Source: SMWN01 sp965261165
Lineage (GTDB): Bacteria; Pseudomonadota; Gammaproteobacteria; Eutrophobiales; Eutrophobiaceae
NCBI GenBank assembly: GCA_965261165.1
Contig: OZ253445.1
Span: 62,001 to 126,000 of the forward strand
Direction: 5' to 3'
Length of the DNA: 64,000 nucleotides
Part shown: positions 1 to 6,851 of the stretch, in pieces
Position numbering within the stretch: the stretch's first letter is position 1
Layout of the letters: each line of letters starts with the position of its first letter
Position numbers and translations under genes: made by a program
Notes under the pieces: model-generated
Database searches by the model: none
What the model was told of the DNA's origin: nothing
Seen by the model: the letters and a program-made list of their open reading frames with translations, nothing else

Positions 1-220
1 TATCTCTAATACCTTTACCAATATGCAAGTGTCCAGTAATGCGAAAGTTGCGTTCAGTAATTGCGAAAATCGTATCATCCAAAACTTCTTCAAATACTTT
101 ATCGGTCGATAATTGATAGTAGTGTGTTTGTTCAATGTGATTATCATTTTCAGCAGAGCATCCGGATAATAAGAAAAACAGAATATATATAAAAACAATA
201 GATGGGGATTTCGTCAACAT
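1..220 (-). CDS. DUF302-type lipoprotein, 3' part cut by window edge
   Basis: Reading the minus strand from the ATG at 220 gives about 73 codons before the window ends. A hydrophobic signal segment ends in a lipobox (LLSGC at about residues 17-21), so the product is probably an outer-membrane or periplasmic lipoprotein. The following sequence (VFEEVLDDTIFAITERNF, then GHLHIGKGIR) resembles the start of the DUF302 fold, which has no settled biochemical role. The gene starts 7 bp after the stop of the L,D-transpeptidase gene, so the two are probably cotranscribed. The C-terminus is not visible. Confidence 0.65.
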   Translation of the reverse strand, partial: MLTKSPSIVFIYILFFLLSGCSAENDNHIEQTHYYQLSTDKVFEEVLDDTIFAITERNFRITGHLHIGKGIRD

Positions 221-227
221 TATGAAA

Positions 228-803
228 TTATTCGTTGATAATGACTCTGGTGCCTATAGCAACATATTTTTTCAGGTCATTAATCTCTTCATTTGTCATC
301 GCGATACAACCTTGTGTCCAGTTGATCTCACTGTGAATAGCAAGTTTCTGCTCGGTAGTTTCCCCTAATCCATGTATGCCGATATAGCCTCCTAACTTTG
401 TATTTTGCGGAGGAACGCCATCATTTTTGATTGTAGTCGTGATATTTTTGAATTCATTTGCAGTAATAACCTTATTCTTATAACCGTACCAGGCATCCAG
501 TAGGTTAGGGTAGTCAAGTTGCATAAAATAATGAAATTTACTATCCCTTTTAAAATTAACTATTTTGTAGGAGCCTAAAGGCGTTTTACTGTCTCCCAAT
601 ATCCTCTTTGCTCCTTTGCCTCCCTTTCCATAGGTAATACGGAATTGTCTAACCATTTTTTCGCCATCCATGATTTTAAGTTTCTGTGAGGATTTTGAAA
701 TCACTAGGTCATATTGATCTTCAACTGCTAAGACATTATTACAGAGCAGCAAGAAGAAACTAATAAGAATAAGAATGTATCGGTAAAATATAATAATCCG
801 CAA
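228..803 (-). CDS. L,D-transpeptidase (YkuD family)
   Basis: A 191-residue exported protein with an N-terminal hydrophobic segment (about residues 7-26). The catalytic region carries GIHGLGE followed by TQGCIAMTNEEI, matching the YkuD pattern of a histidine, then an S/T-x-G-C-[IR] block with the nucleophilic cysteine. Family members cross-link peptidoglycan or attach proteins to it through a Cys acyl-enzyme in the periplasm. Its size and layout resemble the YafK/ErfK-like proteins of gammaproteobacteria. It lies just upstream of the DUF302 lipoprotein gene on the same strand. The substrate (3-3 cross-link or lipoprotein anchoring) cannot be told from sequence. Confidence 0.85.
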   Translation of the reverse strand: MRIIIFYRYILILISFFLLLCNNVLAVEDQYDLVISKSSQKLKIMDGEKMVRQFRITYGKGGKGAKRILGDSKTPLGSYKIVNFKRDSKFHYFMQLDYPNLLDAWYGYKNKVITANEFKNITTTIKNDGVPPQNTKLGGYIGIHGLGETTEQKLAIHSEINWTQGCIAMTNEEINDLKKYVAIGTRVIINE

Positions 804-1166
804 GATTGTTTTGTATCCCTTAATAGTGATTAATTTTCTATGCTATTGACTAATGCGTACGCATTTTAGCTGGAAAGGGGTAAATGCGGTAACTAAAACA
901 TTAAAAACTTTGCTAGACCCCCCCCGTGTCGCTGAGTTACCAATAGTGCTCAGCTTTTTTATTATCCAGAATTAAGGCAAGCAGATGGTCTACGCTCATC
1001 ACTTGGCGGCGCTATCTCTGGACGACAATCCAATCATCCGCGGCGATAAATATATTCGGGTTTAACATCCTGTGATGTTGCATGTAGGGTACTTTTCTAT
1101 CATCAATTGCCCCGCATAAATTCATTGGGCAAGAAAAAGACTGATTGGTATGCAGATTAGTTGTGA
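804..1166. other. Intergenic stretch; possible small RNA, otherwise decayed
   Basis: No convincing gene. It contains a perfect 12-bp palindrome ATGCGTACGCAT (853-864), a run of eight C (918-925 region) and a terminator-like hairpin (931-960) with no plus-strand gene before it, so a short plus-strand transcript is conceivable. A 26-codon open stretch near 985-1065 lacks a ribosome site. Confidence 0.35.
931..960 (+). terminator. Rho-independent terminator-like hairpin
   Basis: GCTGAG (931-936) and CTCAGC (949-954) pair around a 12-nt loop and are followed directly by six T. The orientation fits only a plus-strand transcript, although no plus-strand gene precedes it. Confidence 0.55.
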
Positions 1167-1334
1167 TTTGTAGATAGCCTTGGTCGGTTATACTCTTGGA
1201 TTGGTTCGGATGTACCTAAAATAGAGAAATTCAAACAGGGGTACGAGAAAGCTAAGGAAGCTGGTGATGCAAGTGCGATGAAAGAAACCTTTAAAAATGC
1301 GGCTATTGAATTCGCGAAAGGGGCAGCAAAGTAA
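1167..1334 (+). pseudogene. C-terminal fragment of an unknown protein
   Basis: The frame is open for 55 codons from just after a TGA at 1164 to the TAA at 1332, but has no ATG, GTG or TTG with a ribosome site near its beginning. The composition looks coding: a lysine- and alanine-rich helical tail with KIEKFKQGYEKAKEAGD and ending KGAAK. Two further short plus-strand frames follow and overlap each other (MPRYERPESFF from 1364, and a TTG-started frame overlapping its stop), as in compact phage or mobile-element genes. The family is not recognised; this is probably the relic of a deleted gene. Confidence 0.35.
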
Positions 1335-1811
1335 AGAGGGAGAGGGCGTATTGGCAATATTTAATGCCTCGATATGAGCGTCCAGAATCTTTTTTTGAAG
1401 CTTTAGGAGATATGCTTTGAGTGCACCCATAGATATGTATCGAAATTCAACTTCTGCATGGGAGTATTTGCGCGACCTTTCCCGCGCTTAAAATTGTGTT
1501 TGAGCACATCCGATCAAGGCTTTTTAAACGCTGCCGCTCGAAGCGAGACTAAACGTAATCTATTTCATCTCTTCTCAGCATTTGATGTAGCCACATTTTT
1601 TAGAACTCTTGCTTTGGCCTTGCGTTCGGTCACAAGCAGTCTTATCCAAAGCTTGTCAAGCAGCGCGTATTTACTTTGATACTAATGAGGCGTACTTGGC
1701 CCTATACGATTGCGATAAAACAGCGAAATTGTTTTGCTATATAGTAAATCGTTGGCGCAGGCTCGGCGGCCTAAACGATCTACCGGAAACGTAGCGCCTT
1801 GCAAGACTCCT
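1335..1811. other. Gene-poor stretch with short overlapping plus-strand frames
   Basis: It holds only short open frames on the plus strand (18-25 codons at 1364-1420 and 1416-1492; longer, unconvincing frames up to 1794). None has a recognisable domain together with a good ribosome site. I read it as degraded accessory DNA between the L,D-transpeptidase and PepSY loci. Confidence 0.4.
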
Positions 1812-2552
1812 TTAGTGAAACTGGCGCCACATAAAAAATCCCGAGAATGCCATAAGCATTAGCAGTATTGCCACCAGATCCATCCACCATTTACCTATAT
1901 TGCCTACAAAAATACCGCTATGCAGATCAAGGATAAACTGCTGCCAACTGATAGTCTCAGTAAGTAGATATTTATCAGGAACCCGAACTGGCGCGGCGTA
2001 AGTTATCGATTCTGTGTAGTCATTGGTCACCAGCTGAAGCGGGTCAAAGCTAACATTGCCTCGGCTTGTCTTCAGTATCAGCAATCCTAGTTTATCTTTA
2101 TCCAAGACTACCCCCAGCATGGACTCAGGCAAAGCATGGCTGCCCAAAGTAAGATCAGGTAACCCATAGGCAAGTCCCACCCGCTCGATAAATTCAAGTT
2201 GGGGACTAATGAACAGCAAGTCACCATCGCACAATGCAGCCCATTGATCTTGCATGGCTACAGCACCCTGAAGAACATCGCAACTAGCCACGGATAATTG
2301 ATTGATATATAGCTGACCGCCAAGTGCGTAGAAGTACTGTTGCTTTATTTTGAAGCCCATTACTTCAATATTTGAAATATCTGCATAGTATCGAGCTGCA
2401 ATAAAATCTGGTGCTGGGAGCCTCGCCAATCCAAGTGCATCTGTATGGTTTAGCGCAATACCAGTGGTCGACAATAATAGAATAAATGCAATAAGAAATA
2501 GGCCAAGTAGTCTATGGCTCTTTAAAAGAAACCTGAAGGTACGTCTGCTCAA
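1812..2552 (-). CDS. PepSY-associated membrane protein
   Basis: A 246-residue inner-membrane protein with one membrane segment near residues 12-33 (after an RRTFRFLLKSHRLLG start) and one near the C-terminus (about 221-241). The first helix and following histidine (LNHTD) and the closing LHSGIFVG block resemble PepSY_TM proteins. Relatives include periplasm-facing reductases that release iron from siderophores, and membrane redox partners. The gene is last in a three-gene minus-strand run after the FMN-binding protein and porin, 12 bp after its neighbour. A Fur-type site upstream of the run suggests a role in iron reduction or uptake, which is an inference. Confidence 0.7.
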   Translation of the reverse strand: MSRRTFRFLLKSHRLLGLFLIAFILLLSTTGIALNHTDALGLARLPAPDFIAARYYADISNIEVMGFKIKQQYFYALGGQLYINQLSVASCDVLQGAVAMQDQWAALCDGDLLFISPQLEFIERVGLAYGLPDLTLGSHALPESMLGVVLDKDKLGLLILKTSRGNVSFDPLQLVTNDYTESITYAAPVRVPDKYLLTETISWQQFILDLHSGIFVGNIGKWWMDLVAILLMLMAFSGFFMWRQFH

Positions 2553-2564
2553 ATTATAACCTCG

Positions 2565-3131
2565 TCAGTTTTGAATCTGCTGATGCAAGTATAAGGCATA
2601 ACGACTCGCATTGGTCACTGCCCGCACCGACAAGGTGGCACCTGCAATACCATCTATATGGCCTGAGAGCAGATTGGCAGCATTCAAACTAAGACCTTCG
2701 TACTGACGAGTAAAGAAGGGGTGGCGAACCTCACCGCCGCGGGGTTCACGGTAGGTGAGTATTCTAACCGCCTCAATCTGGTTCGCTGCTATTATAACGC
2801 CGATGGTGATGGGTTTATCTTTGCCTATTTCATCGAGAATCCAAGCCGTTTTGCCTGCTTCTTGCCAGTAACGAATACGCAGACCCCGGTACTTGTGACC
2901 CAATATCTGTTTTGCGGCCTCTTGCTGATTTTCTTGCAGCCACAGACTCCCAGCTCTAGCATCCTGAGACAGGTTGTTAGTAATAAAATCCGTTTGGCTA
3001 AGATACACCGCCGCAGAGGCAACTTTCCCAATGGTTAAGCATAGACCAACCAGCACGACCACCAAAGGCAATCTTGCTGGTTGATGACCATGGTATTCAG
3101 AAACTGTAGCCAACGCCGAGATTAAATCCAT
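2565..3131 (-). CDS. FMN-binding domain protein (periplasmic, flavinylation-type)
   Basis: Up to 188 residues. The C-terminal region holds DGIAGATLSVRAV (about residues 162-174), matching the block in which the Thr of (S/T)GAT is covalently flavinylated by ApbE in RnfG/NqrC-type domains. A hydrophobic segment (PLVVVLVGLCLTIG, residues 22-35) acts as signal or anchor. The ATG at 3131 overlaps the porin gene by 35 bp and the first 20 residues look like porin-frame shadow; a TTG at 3071 is a possible true start. Sandwiched between the porin and the PepSY protein, it probably carries electrons across the periplasm. Confidence 0.7.
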   Translation of the reverse strand: MDLISALATVSEYHGHQPARLPLVVVLVGLCLTIGKVASAAVYLSQTDFITNNLSQDARAGSLWLQENQQEAAKQILGHKYRGLRIRYWQEAGKTAWILDEIGKDKPITIGVIIAANQIEAVRILTYREPRGGEVRHPFFTRQYEGLSLNAANLLSGHIDGIAGATLSVRAVTNASRYALYLHQQIQN

Positions 3132-4383
3132 CTACTTCTGTTCCCTTGTCCTTGTTCTGACTTTGGTAATCGAACTTTATGACAACATCTTCATGGGGCC
3201 AATAGTTGAAACCAAGATCCCACTGATTCTGATCATTGCTGGTGGCGCCGGCGCCGGCGGTCAAGTCATAGCTGCTATAACGGGCAAACAGGCCCCATGC
3301 GGGTAAAAGTTTGTAAGACGGCTCAATATACCAACCTGACTGCTTGTCGGCACCTGGGTTTAATTGTTCGATCTTATCATTCAAATCCCAGCGCCCATAG
3401 AGACCACGAAGTGCAAAGTTGCCAGACTGGTAAGACAGATTGGTTTCTAACAGGGTGCCGTCAATTTCGCCAATGCCAATATTGTCGGCATCATCTTGGG
3501 TTAAATCAGCTTGATATTGCAAGCTGGTATGCCATTGTAAGCCAGCAATGCCGTTAAATCGTAAACGGGCGGTGTAGGCCAGAGCATCTGCCCGGGCCTT
3601 GCCGACTTTTTGACGAGCGGATCGAATACTGCTGCGCTTAGAGGCTTTTGCATTGTCTGTATCCAGACGTAAACCCGAGTGAGTCGCTAGGTCATATCCC
3701 CAGCCCGGCGCCAACTCGCCGGAGAACGCCAAGCCACCTTCCCACCAGGTCGCCGGAATAACATTCTTCTCAATACTGTTCCTTTCTACGCCATAAAATG
3801 TATCTGGTTCGTGGGTCTCATTAATAATACCCACGGGAACTAAAAACAAACCCATTTTGGCCTGATGACTGTCAGCGTAATCCCATTGCACATAGGCCTG
3901 TTCCACTTCCACCTCACCTACCTTGCCTTCACCAGCGATGCTGTGTTCGACTTCAAGCTCAGAATACAACGAGAAGCGGTCGTTAAAGTTATGATTGAAA
4001 AACATCACAAATCGATGCAGGTCTATTTCATTCTTGTTGTCGAGGTTATTGTAGTGCAGCTCGCCATAGCCGCCGATGGTCGTGCCTGAGTTGCCAGCAG
4101 ATGCGATGGATGACTCAACCGCCGTTGCGGTCGCTTCAATCGCAGTCTCGGCCTGAGTAATACGCTGGGTTTGTGCCTCTGTTTGCGTACCAAAGCTAGC
4201 CTGGGCGGCTGCCAGGCGCTTCTGACTACTGAGCAGTTCTGACTGTAACTGCTGAATCTCGACCTGCTGTTGCTGTACCAGCTTCCAGACTTTCTCTAGG
4301 CTAGGTGTATTTGTTGCGGCATAGACAAAATTTATCGCTAACATCAGGGCGCTACCAAGAACCCATTGTGTGGTTAATTGCAT
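3097..4383 (-). CDS. Outer-membrane porin with N-terminal coiled coil
   Basis: A 428-residue protein with a signal peptide ending near VYA-ATNT (residue 22), a coiled coil at about 27-65 rich in Q, L and E (VWKLVQQQQVEIQQL), then a beta-barrel that opens with GGYGELHYNN and ends with a terminal phenylalanine (GVGYSF), the usual outer-membrane assembly signal. It resembles phosphate-selective-type (OprP/O) porins often misnamed carbohydrate porins. It is first in the operon with the FMN-binding and PepSY genes. The Fur-like box 65 bp upstream of the start suggests expression under iron limitation; the substrate is unknown. Confidence 0.8.
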   Translation of the reverse strand: MQLTTQWVLGSALMLAINFVYAATNTPSLEKVWKLVQQQQVEIQQLQSELLSSQKRLAAAQASFGTQTEAQTQRITQAETAIEATATAVESSIASAGNSGTTIGGYGELHYNNLDNKNEIDLHRFVMFFNHNFNDRFSLYSELEVEHSIAGEGKVGEVEVEQAYVQWDYADSHQAKMGLFLVPVGIINETHEPDTFYGVERNSIEKNVIPATWWEGGLAFSGELAPGWGYDLATHSGLRLDTDNAKASKRSSIRSARQKVGKARADALAYTARLRFNGIAGLQWHTSLQYQADLTQDDADNIGIGEIDGTLLETNLSYQSGNFALRGLYGRWDLNDKIEQLNPGADKQSGWYIEPSYKLLPAWGLFARYSSYDLTAGAGATSNDQNQWDLGFNYWPHEDVVIKFDYQSQNKDKGTEVDGFNLGVGYSF

Positions 4384-4447
4384 CGGTTTTCCTCACATAA
4401 AGTAATTAATTAAGAGATGCCGATGTTATCTATTTCTATTTAATAAT

Positions 4448-4466
4448 GCAAATGATTCTCATTAAG
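4448..4466 (-). promoter_or_regulatory. Probable Fur box of the porin operon
   Basis: GCAAATGATTCTCATTAAG agrees at 13 of 19 positions with the classical Fur consensus (GATAATGATAATCATTATC) and keeps the core AATGAT..TCATT. It lies 65-83 bp upstream of the porin start, in AT-rich DNA suited to a promoter. No other Fur-like site was noticed in the window. Confidence 0.6.
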
Positions 4467-4550
4467 AATAATATTTCATGTAAGGGAGGTAATTGCTCAA
4501 AAAATAACCAATATTTAGTGCCTTGGCTGGGTTGTTGAAAGAAGCGTTAA

Positions 4551-4742
4551 GAATCTGGTCGGGAAGCAGGGCTTGCAGACTTAATTGATGGCCTGAAGTT
4601 CTCCGCCTTGGAATATCTCCATAATGATGTCGCGCTCGCCCACGGCGAGGACGATCCGGCATGTTGCCCGAGCGTAAGCATGACAAAGCGTTTTGCCTAG
4701 GATGGACATACGCTCAGGCCTGTCTCTGAAATCTTTGAGTAA
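4551..4742 (+). pseudogene. Broken partial copy of the secreted protein gene at 5045
   Basis: The frame from 4551 ends with HGEDDPACCP, a TAG codon at 4698-4700, and DGHTLRP...EIFE with a TAA at 4740. The intact gene downstream has the same sequence with a tryptophan codon where this copy has TAG. Upstream of position 4637 the two copies no longer match, so only the C-terminal third was duplicated or survived. No start codon or ribosome site is visible. It is almost certainly non-functional. Confidence 0.75.
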
Positions 4743-4768
4743 TGCCCCGTTGCGTCACACCCTTTGCC
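4637..4768. repeat. 132-bp direct repeat, partner at 5470-5601
   Basis: Positions 4637-4768 and 5470-5601 align without gaps over 132 bp with roughly ten differences. The repeat covers the 3' end of the secreted protein gene plus about 26 bp after its stop codon. One difference makes a premature stop in the first copy. Confidence 0.85.
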
Positions 4769-5044
4769 CGACAGACTGCATCGAAACAGGCTTTGTCAAA
4801 TTGATTGAGATAATTGGTTTGTTAACTCGCTTAAAATATATGGAAATAGAAAATGGAAAACCACCCACATCCATTTTCTATTGTCTGAGTGGTCAGGGCG
4901 AAATGAAGATTACATACTAGAATGTAATCACCTTGCCCATCAACCTACGTTTTTACCCTTGACGAATTTGGTTTGGCTATCGCAATATGTCCTTGTGGTG
5001 TTAGAGTGATTGAGACTATCTCGTGCTGGCTTTCCAAGACCTTT
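4743..5044. other. Intergenic stretch with a perfect stem-loop
   Basis: No gene is supported. Positions 4845-4857 (AATAGAAAATGGA) and 4870-4882 (TCCATTTTCTATT) form a perfect 13-bp stem with a 12-nt loop, CA-rich in the middle. There is no T-run after it, so it is not a standard terminator. Confidence 0.5.
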
Positions 5045-5575
5045 ATGATTATGAATACATTGTGCAAAATACTCTGGCTGGCTACGGCCATTGTGCTTGC
5101 GCTTGGCGTTGCGTTTTTGTGCAATAAGGACGAGGCACATCCAGACCTTGCCTATGTTGGCGCGCTATTGGCGCAACAGGGGTGTACTGTCAGGGAGGCA
5201 AATAAGACTGATGATGCCACTTACCTTTGCAATGAAGGGTTGGATAATTATGTGGCAATCACCATTGAATTCGTCCTTGCCAAGGATCTTGGCGCAGACG
5301 GCACCGAGGAGATCTTGGTGGTGTGGACGGAGCAATTTGGCGGTAGCGGATTCTTCAAATATCTGGGAGTATTTAGTGACGATGCGATGCGAGGTAAAAC
5401 AGGTATCGGGGACCGCGTCGTCATCAATGGGATTGATGTTGAAGATGGTCTCATTTCTGTGGAAGTAATCGCCCACGGTGAGGACGATCCGGCATGTTGC
5501 CCGAGAGTAAACATGACAAAGCGTTTTGCCTGGGATGGGCATACGCTCAGGCCTGCCTCTGAAATCTTTGAGTAA
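5045..5575 (+). CDS. Secreted or membrane-anchored protein of unknown function
   Basis: About 176 residues. I chose the ATG at 5045 (an in-frame alternative is 5051) because a membrane-export segment follows at once (LCKILWLATAIVLALG) and upstream codons give no plausible peptide. The mature part is acidic, has several cysteines (CTV, CNEG, ACCP) and a dense DGTEEI/DGLISVEV beta-strand pattern, suggesting a small folded periplasmic domain with disulphides. No family is recognised. Its 3' third is duplicated upstream as a pseudogene. A calcium- or metal-binding role for the DGTEE loop would be a guess. Confidence 0.6.
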   Translation: MIMNTLCKILWLATAIVLALGVAFLCNKDEAHPDLAYVGALLAQQGCTVREANKTDDATYLCNEGLDNYVAITIEFVLAKDLGADGTEEILVVWTEQFGGSGFFKYLGVFSDDAMRGKTGIGDRVVINGIDVEDGLISVEVIAHGEDDPACCPRVNMTKRFAWDGHTLRPASEIFE

Positions 5576-5878
5576 TGCCCCGTTGCGTCACACCCTTTGC
5601 CTGGCAGGCTATCGAGCGATGGCAACTCGGATGGTTGAGTTCGGTGCCTTAATGTATTCTGTACATAAAGTGAAATCACGTTATGCTTATTCATGTAGTG
5701 GCGTTATTTTTATTTGGTTAAATCGTTTGATTGAGACCCTTGCACTTGTGCCCACAGGGCATACAGTGCAAGGGTCTCTGATTAAATTAGATCTGTGGTA
5801 ACAACAAAATTAATCAGATACGCTGCTTTTCTTCAACCCCTCATACACCAATTTCGGTTATAATTTAGGTAAATTTGA
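5576..5878. other. Intergenic stretch carrying a GAGACC-family hairpin
   Basis: No gene is supported. It holds the end of the 132-bp direct repeat (to 5601) and the 46-bp palindromic element at 5733-5778. The remaining sequence is AT-rich and probably carries the promoter of the cytochrome b561 gene. Confidence 0.5.
5733..5778. repeat. GAGACC-family palindromic element with 5-bp flanking repeats
   Basis: GAGACCCTTGCACT (5733-5746) pairs perfectly with AGTGCAAGGGTCTC (5765-5778) around an 18-nt loop that itself contains GCCC/GGGC. The 5 bp on each side are identical (TGATT at 5728-5732 and 5779-5783), as expected for a target-site duplication. Other family members are at 10662, 11753, 13157, 33369 and 45859. 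Confidence 0.75.
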
Positions 5879-6418
5879 ATGACAACGAACCAGGAAAGAT
5901 ACAGCACCACTGCAGTCGTATTGCATTGGGTGATGGCAATATTGCTGCTAACTTTATTTGGCCTAGGTTGGTACATGGTAGATTTGCCAAGAGGCAGTGA
6001 TGCAAGGAGCTGGTTTTTTGCTTTACACAAATCAATTGGGCTGACAATGGCCCTGCTAGTGCTTATCAGGTTAATATGGCGTTTTACGCATACTCCACCT
6101 GCATTGCCAGAAATGGTCTCAAAATTTAAAAGGAAATTGGCTAAATTAACTCACTGGCTGTTGTATCTGGCAATGATTATACAGCCTTTGTCGGGTTACA
6201 TATCTTCGTCATTCAGCGGTTACAAAACAAAGCTATGGGGCGTGCCTCTTCCTCATTGGGGATGGAAATCACCCAAACTAAATGAAATATTCACAGATAT
6301 TCATGAGACCAGCTCAGTTGTTTTGTTGTGTCTTATAATCCTGCATTTATGCGGTGCGGCGGTGCATCTTTATCAAGGTGATGGACATCTCCTAAGAAGA
6401 ATGATGCCAGGTAAGTAG
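5879..6418 (+). CDS. Cytochrome b561 family protein
   Basis: A 179-residue protein with four predicted membrane helices and histidines in the usual haem positions (VVLHWVMA near residue 16, FALHKSIGL near 49, IHETSS and LHLCGAAVHL towards the end). Bacterial b561 proteins are dihaem inner-membrane cytochromes that move electrons between the quinone pool and periplasmic or soluble acceptors, including superoxide oxidation by CybB. The ATG at 5879 follows a weak ribosome site. The gene is monocistronic, converging on pqqA across a shared terminator. A link to quinoprotein dehydrogenases is only suggested by position. Confidence 0.85.
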   Translation: MTTNQERYSTTAVVLHWVMAILLLTLFGLGWYMVDLPRGSDARSWFFALHKSIGLTMALLVLIRLIWRFTHTPPALPEMVSKFKRKLAKLTHWLLYLAMIIQPLSGYISSSFSGYKTKLWGVPLPHWGWKSPKLNEIFTDIHETSSVVLLCLIILHLCGAAVHLYQGDGHLLRRMMPGK

Positions 6419-6448
6419 TCAAATCATTTATTGATGCAGCTCAAATAA

Positions 6449-6477
6449 AAAAGGAATCTTGCGATTCCTTTTTTTTA
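6449..6477. terminator. Terminator between cytochrome b561 and pqqA
   Basis: AAGGAATC (6451-6458), a TTGC loop and GATTCCTT (6463-6470) form a perfect 8-bp stem with A-runs before and T-runs after, so it can end transcripts from both the cytochrome b561 gene (+) and pqqA (-). Confidence 0.8.
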
Positions 6478-6496
6478 CAACATAACTAAGTAAGAA

Positions 6497-6571
6497 TTAC
6501 TTGTTGTTGATGTACATTGTTACTTCAAAACCGAAGCGAATGTCGCTATATTCTGGTGTATCCCATTTCAT
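6497..6571 (-). CDS. pqqA: PQQ precursor peptide PqqA
   Basis: A 24-residue peptide starting MKWDTPEYSDIRFG. Glu16 and Tyr20 stand in the E-V-T-M-Y spacing that is cross-linked by PqqE to begin pyrroloquinoline quinone synthesis; the N-terminal W-x-x-P and RFG residues are also family hallmarks. A strong ribosome site (AGGAG, 8 nt before the ATG) supports translation despite the tiny size. pqqBCDE lie about 16 kb away (22540-25644), so this is an orphan pqqA with its own promoter and terminator. Separate pqqA transcription is known elsewhere, because the peptide is needed in excess over the enzymes. Confidence 0.95.
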   Translation of the reverse strand: MKWDTPEYSDIRFGFEVTMYINNK

Positions 6572-6657
6572 GATATTTCTCCTAAATTAAAGTTAACTTG
6601 CTTAAATTCGGTTTTATCCGAAGTGCCAAAAACATTCAAGGCACGCTAATGTTAAGG

Positions 6658-6673
6658 GCAGAAAGTATGCCAA
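6658..6673 (-). promoter_or_regulatory. Sigma-54-type promoter of pqqA
   Basis: Read on the minus strand the sequence is TTGGCATACTTTCTGC. The GG (-24) and GC (-12) dinucleotides have the obligatory 12-bp register and the TTGGCA half is a perfect match to the consensus. Transcription would begin near 6647, leaving a leader of about 75 nt before the pqqA ATG. A sigma-54 activator gene lies directly across the intergenic region. No convincing sigma-70 promoter was found for pqqA: a TTGACA just upstream has a 19-bp spacer to a weak -10. Confidence 0.6.
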
Positions 6674-6810
6674 TTCATCGACATCAACTGTCAAACCTAT
6701 GTAATATTCAATTAAAACAATGAGGTATGTGATTTTTTAGTTTTGCTGAAAAAGAATCATAAGATAAATTTAGATGAATTCCGAATTTATGGATAACAAC
6801 AACCAGAGAG

Positions 6811-6830
6811 ATTGGTTATTATGAACCAAT
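6811..6830. promoter_or_regulatory. Inverted repeat upstream of the sensor kinase gene
   Basis: ATTGGTT (6811-6817) and AACCAAT (6824-6830) are perfect inverted arms 6 bp apart, ending 21 bp before the kinase start codon. They could be an operator or shape the leader; no terminator T-run follows. Confidence 0.35.
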
Positions 6831-6851
6831 AATATGCTGTGCTGAATCTAA

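Larger units (their letters stand above)
6572..6851. other. Divergent control region of pqqA and the two-component system
   Basis: This 280-bp region separates the oppositely oriented pqqA and sensor kinase genes. It contains a sigma-54-like promoter aimed at pqqA (6658-6673) and an inverted repeat near the kinase start (6811-6830). It is a likely binding place for the response regulator, though I could not identify paired upstream activator sites. Confidence 0.5.

Noticed and set aside
3297..3557. Opposite-strand frame inside the porin gene
   Set aside because: It is a shadow of the coding strand with no domain or ribosome site.
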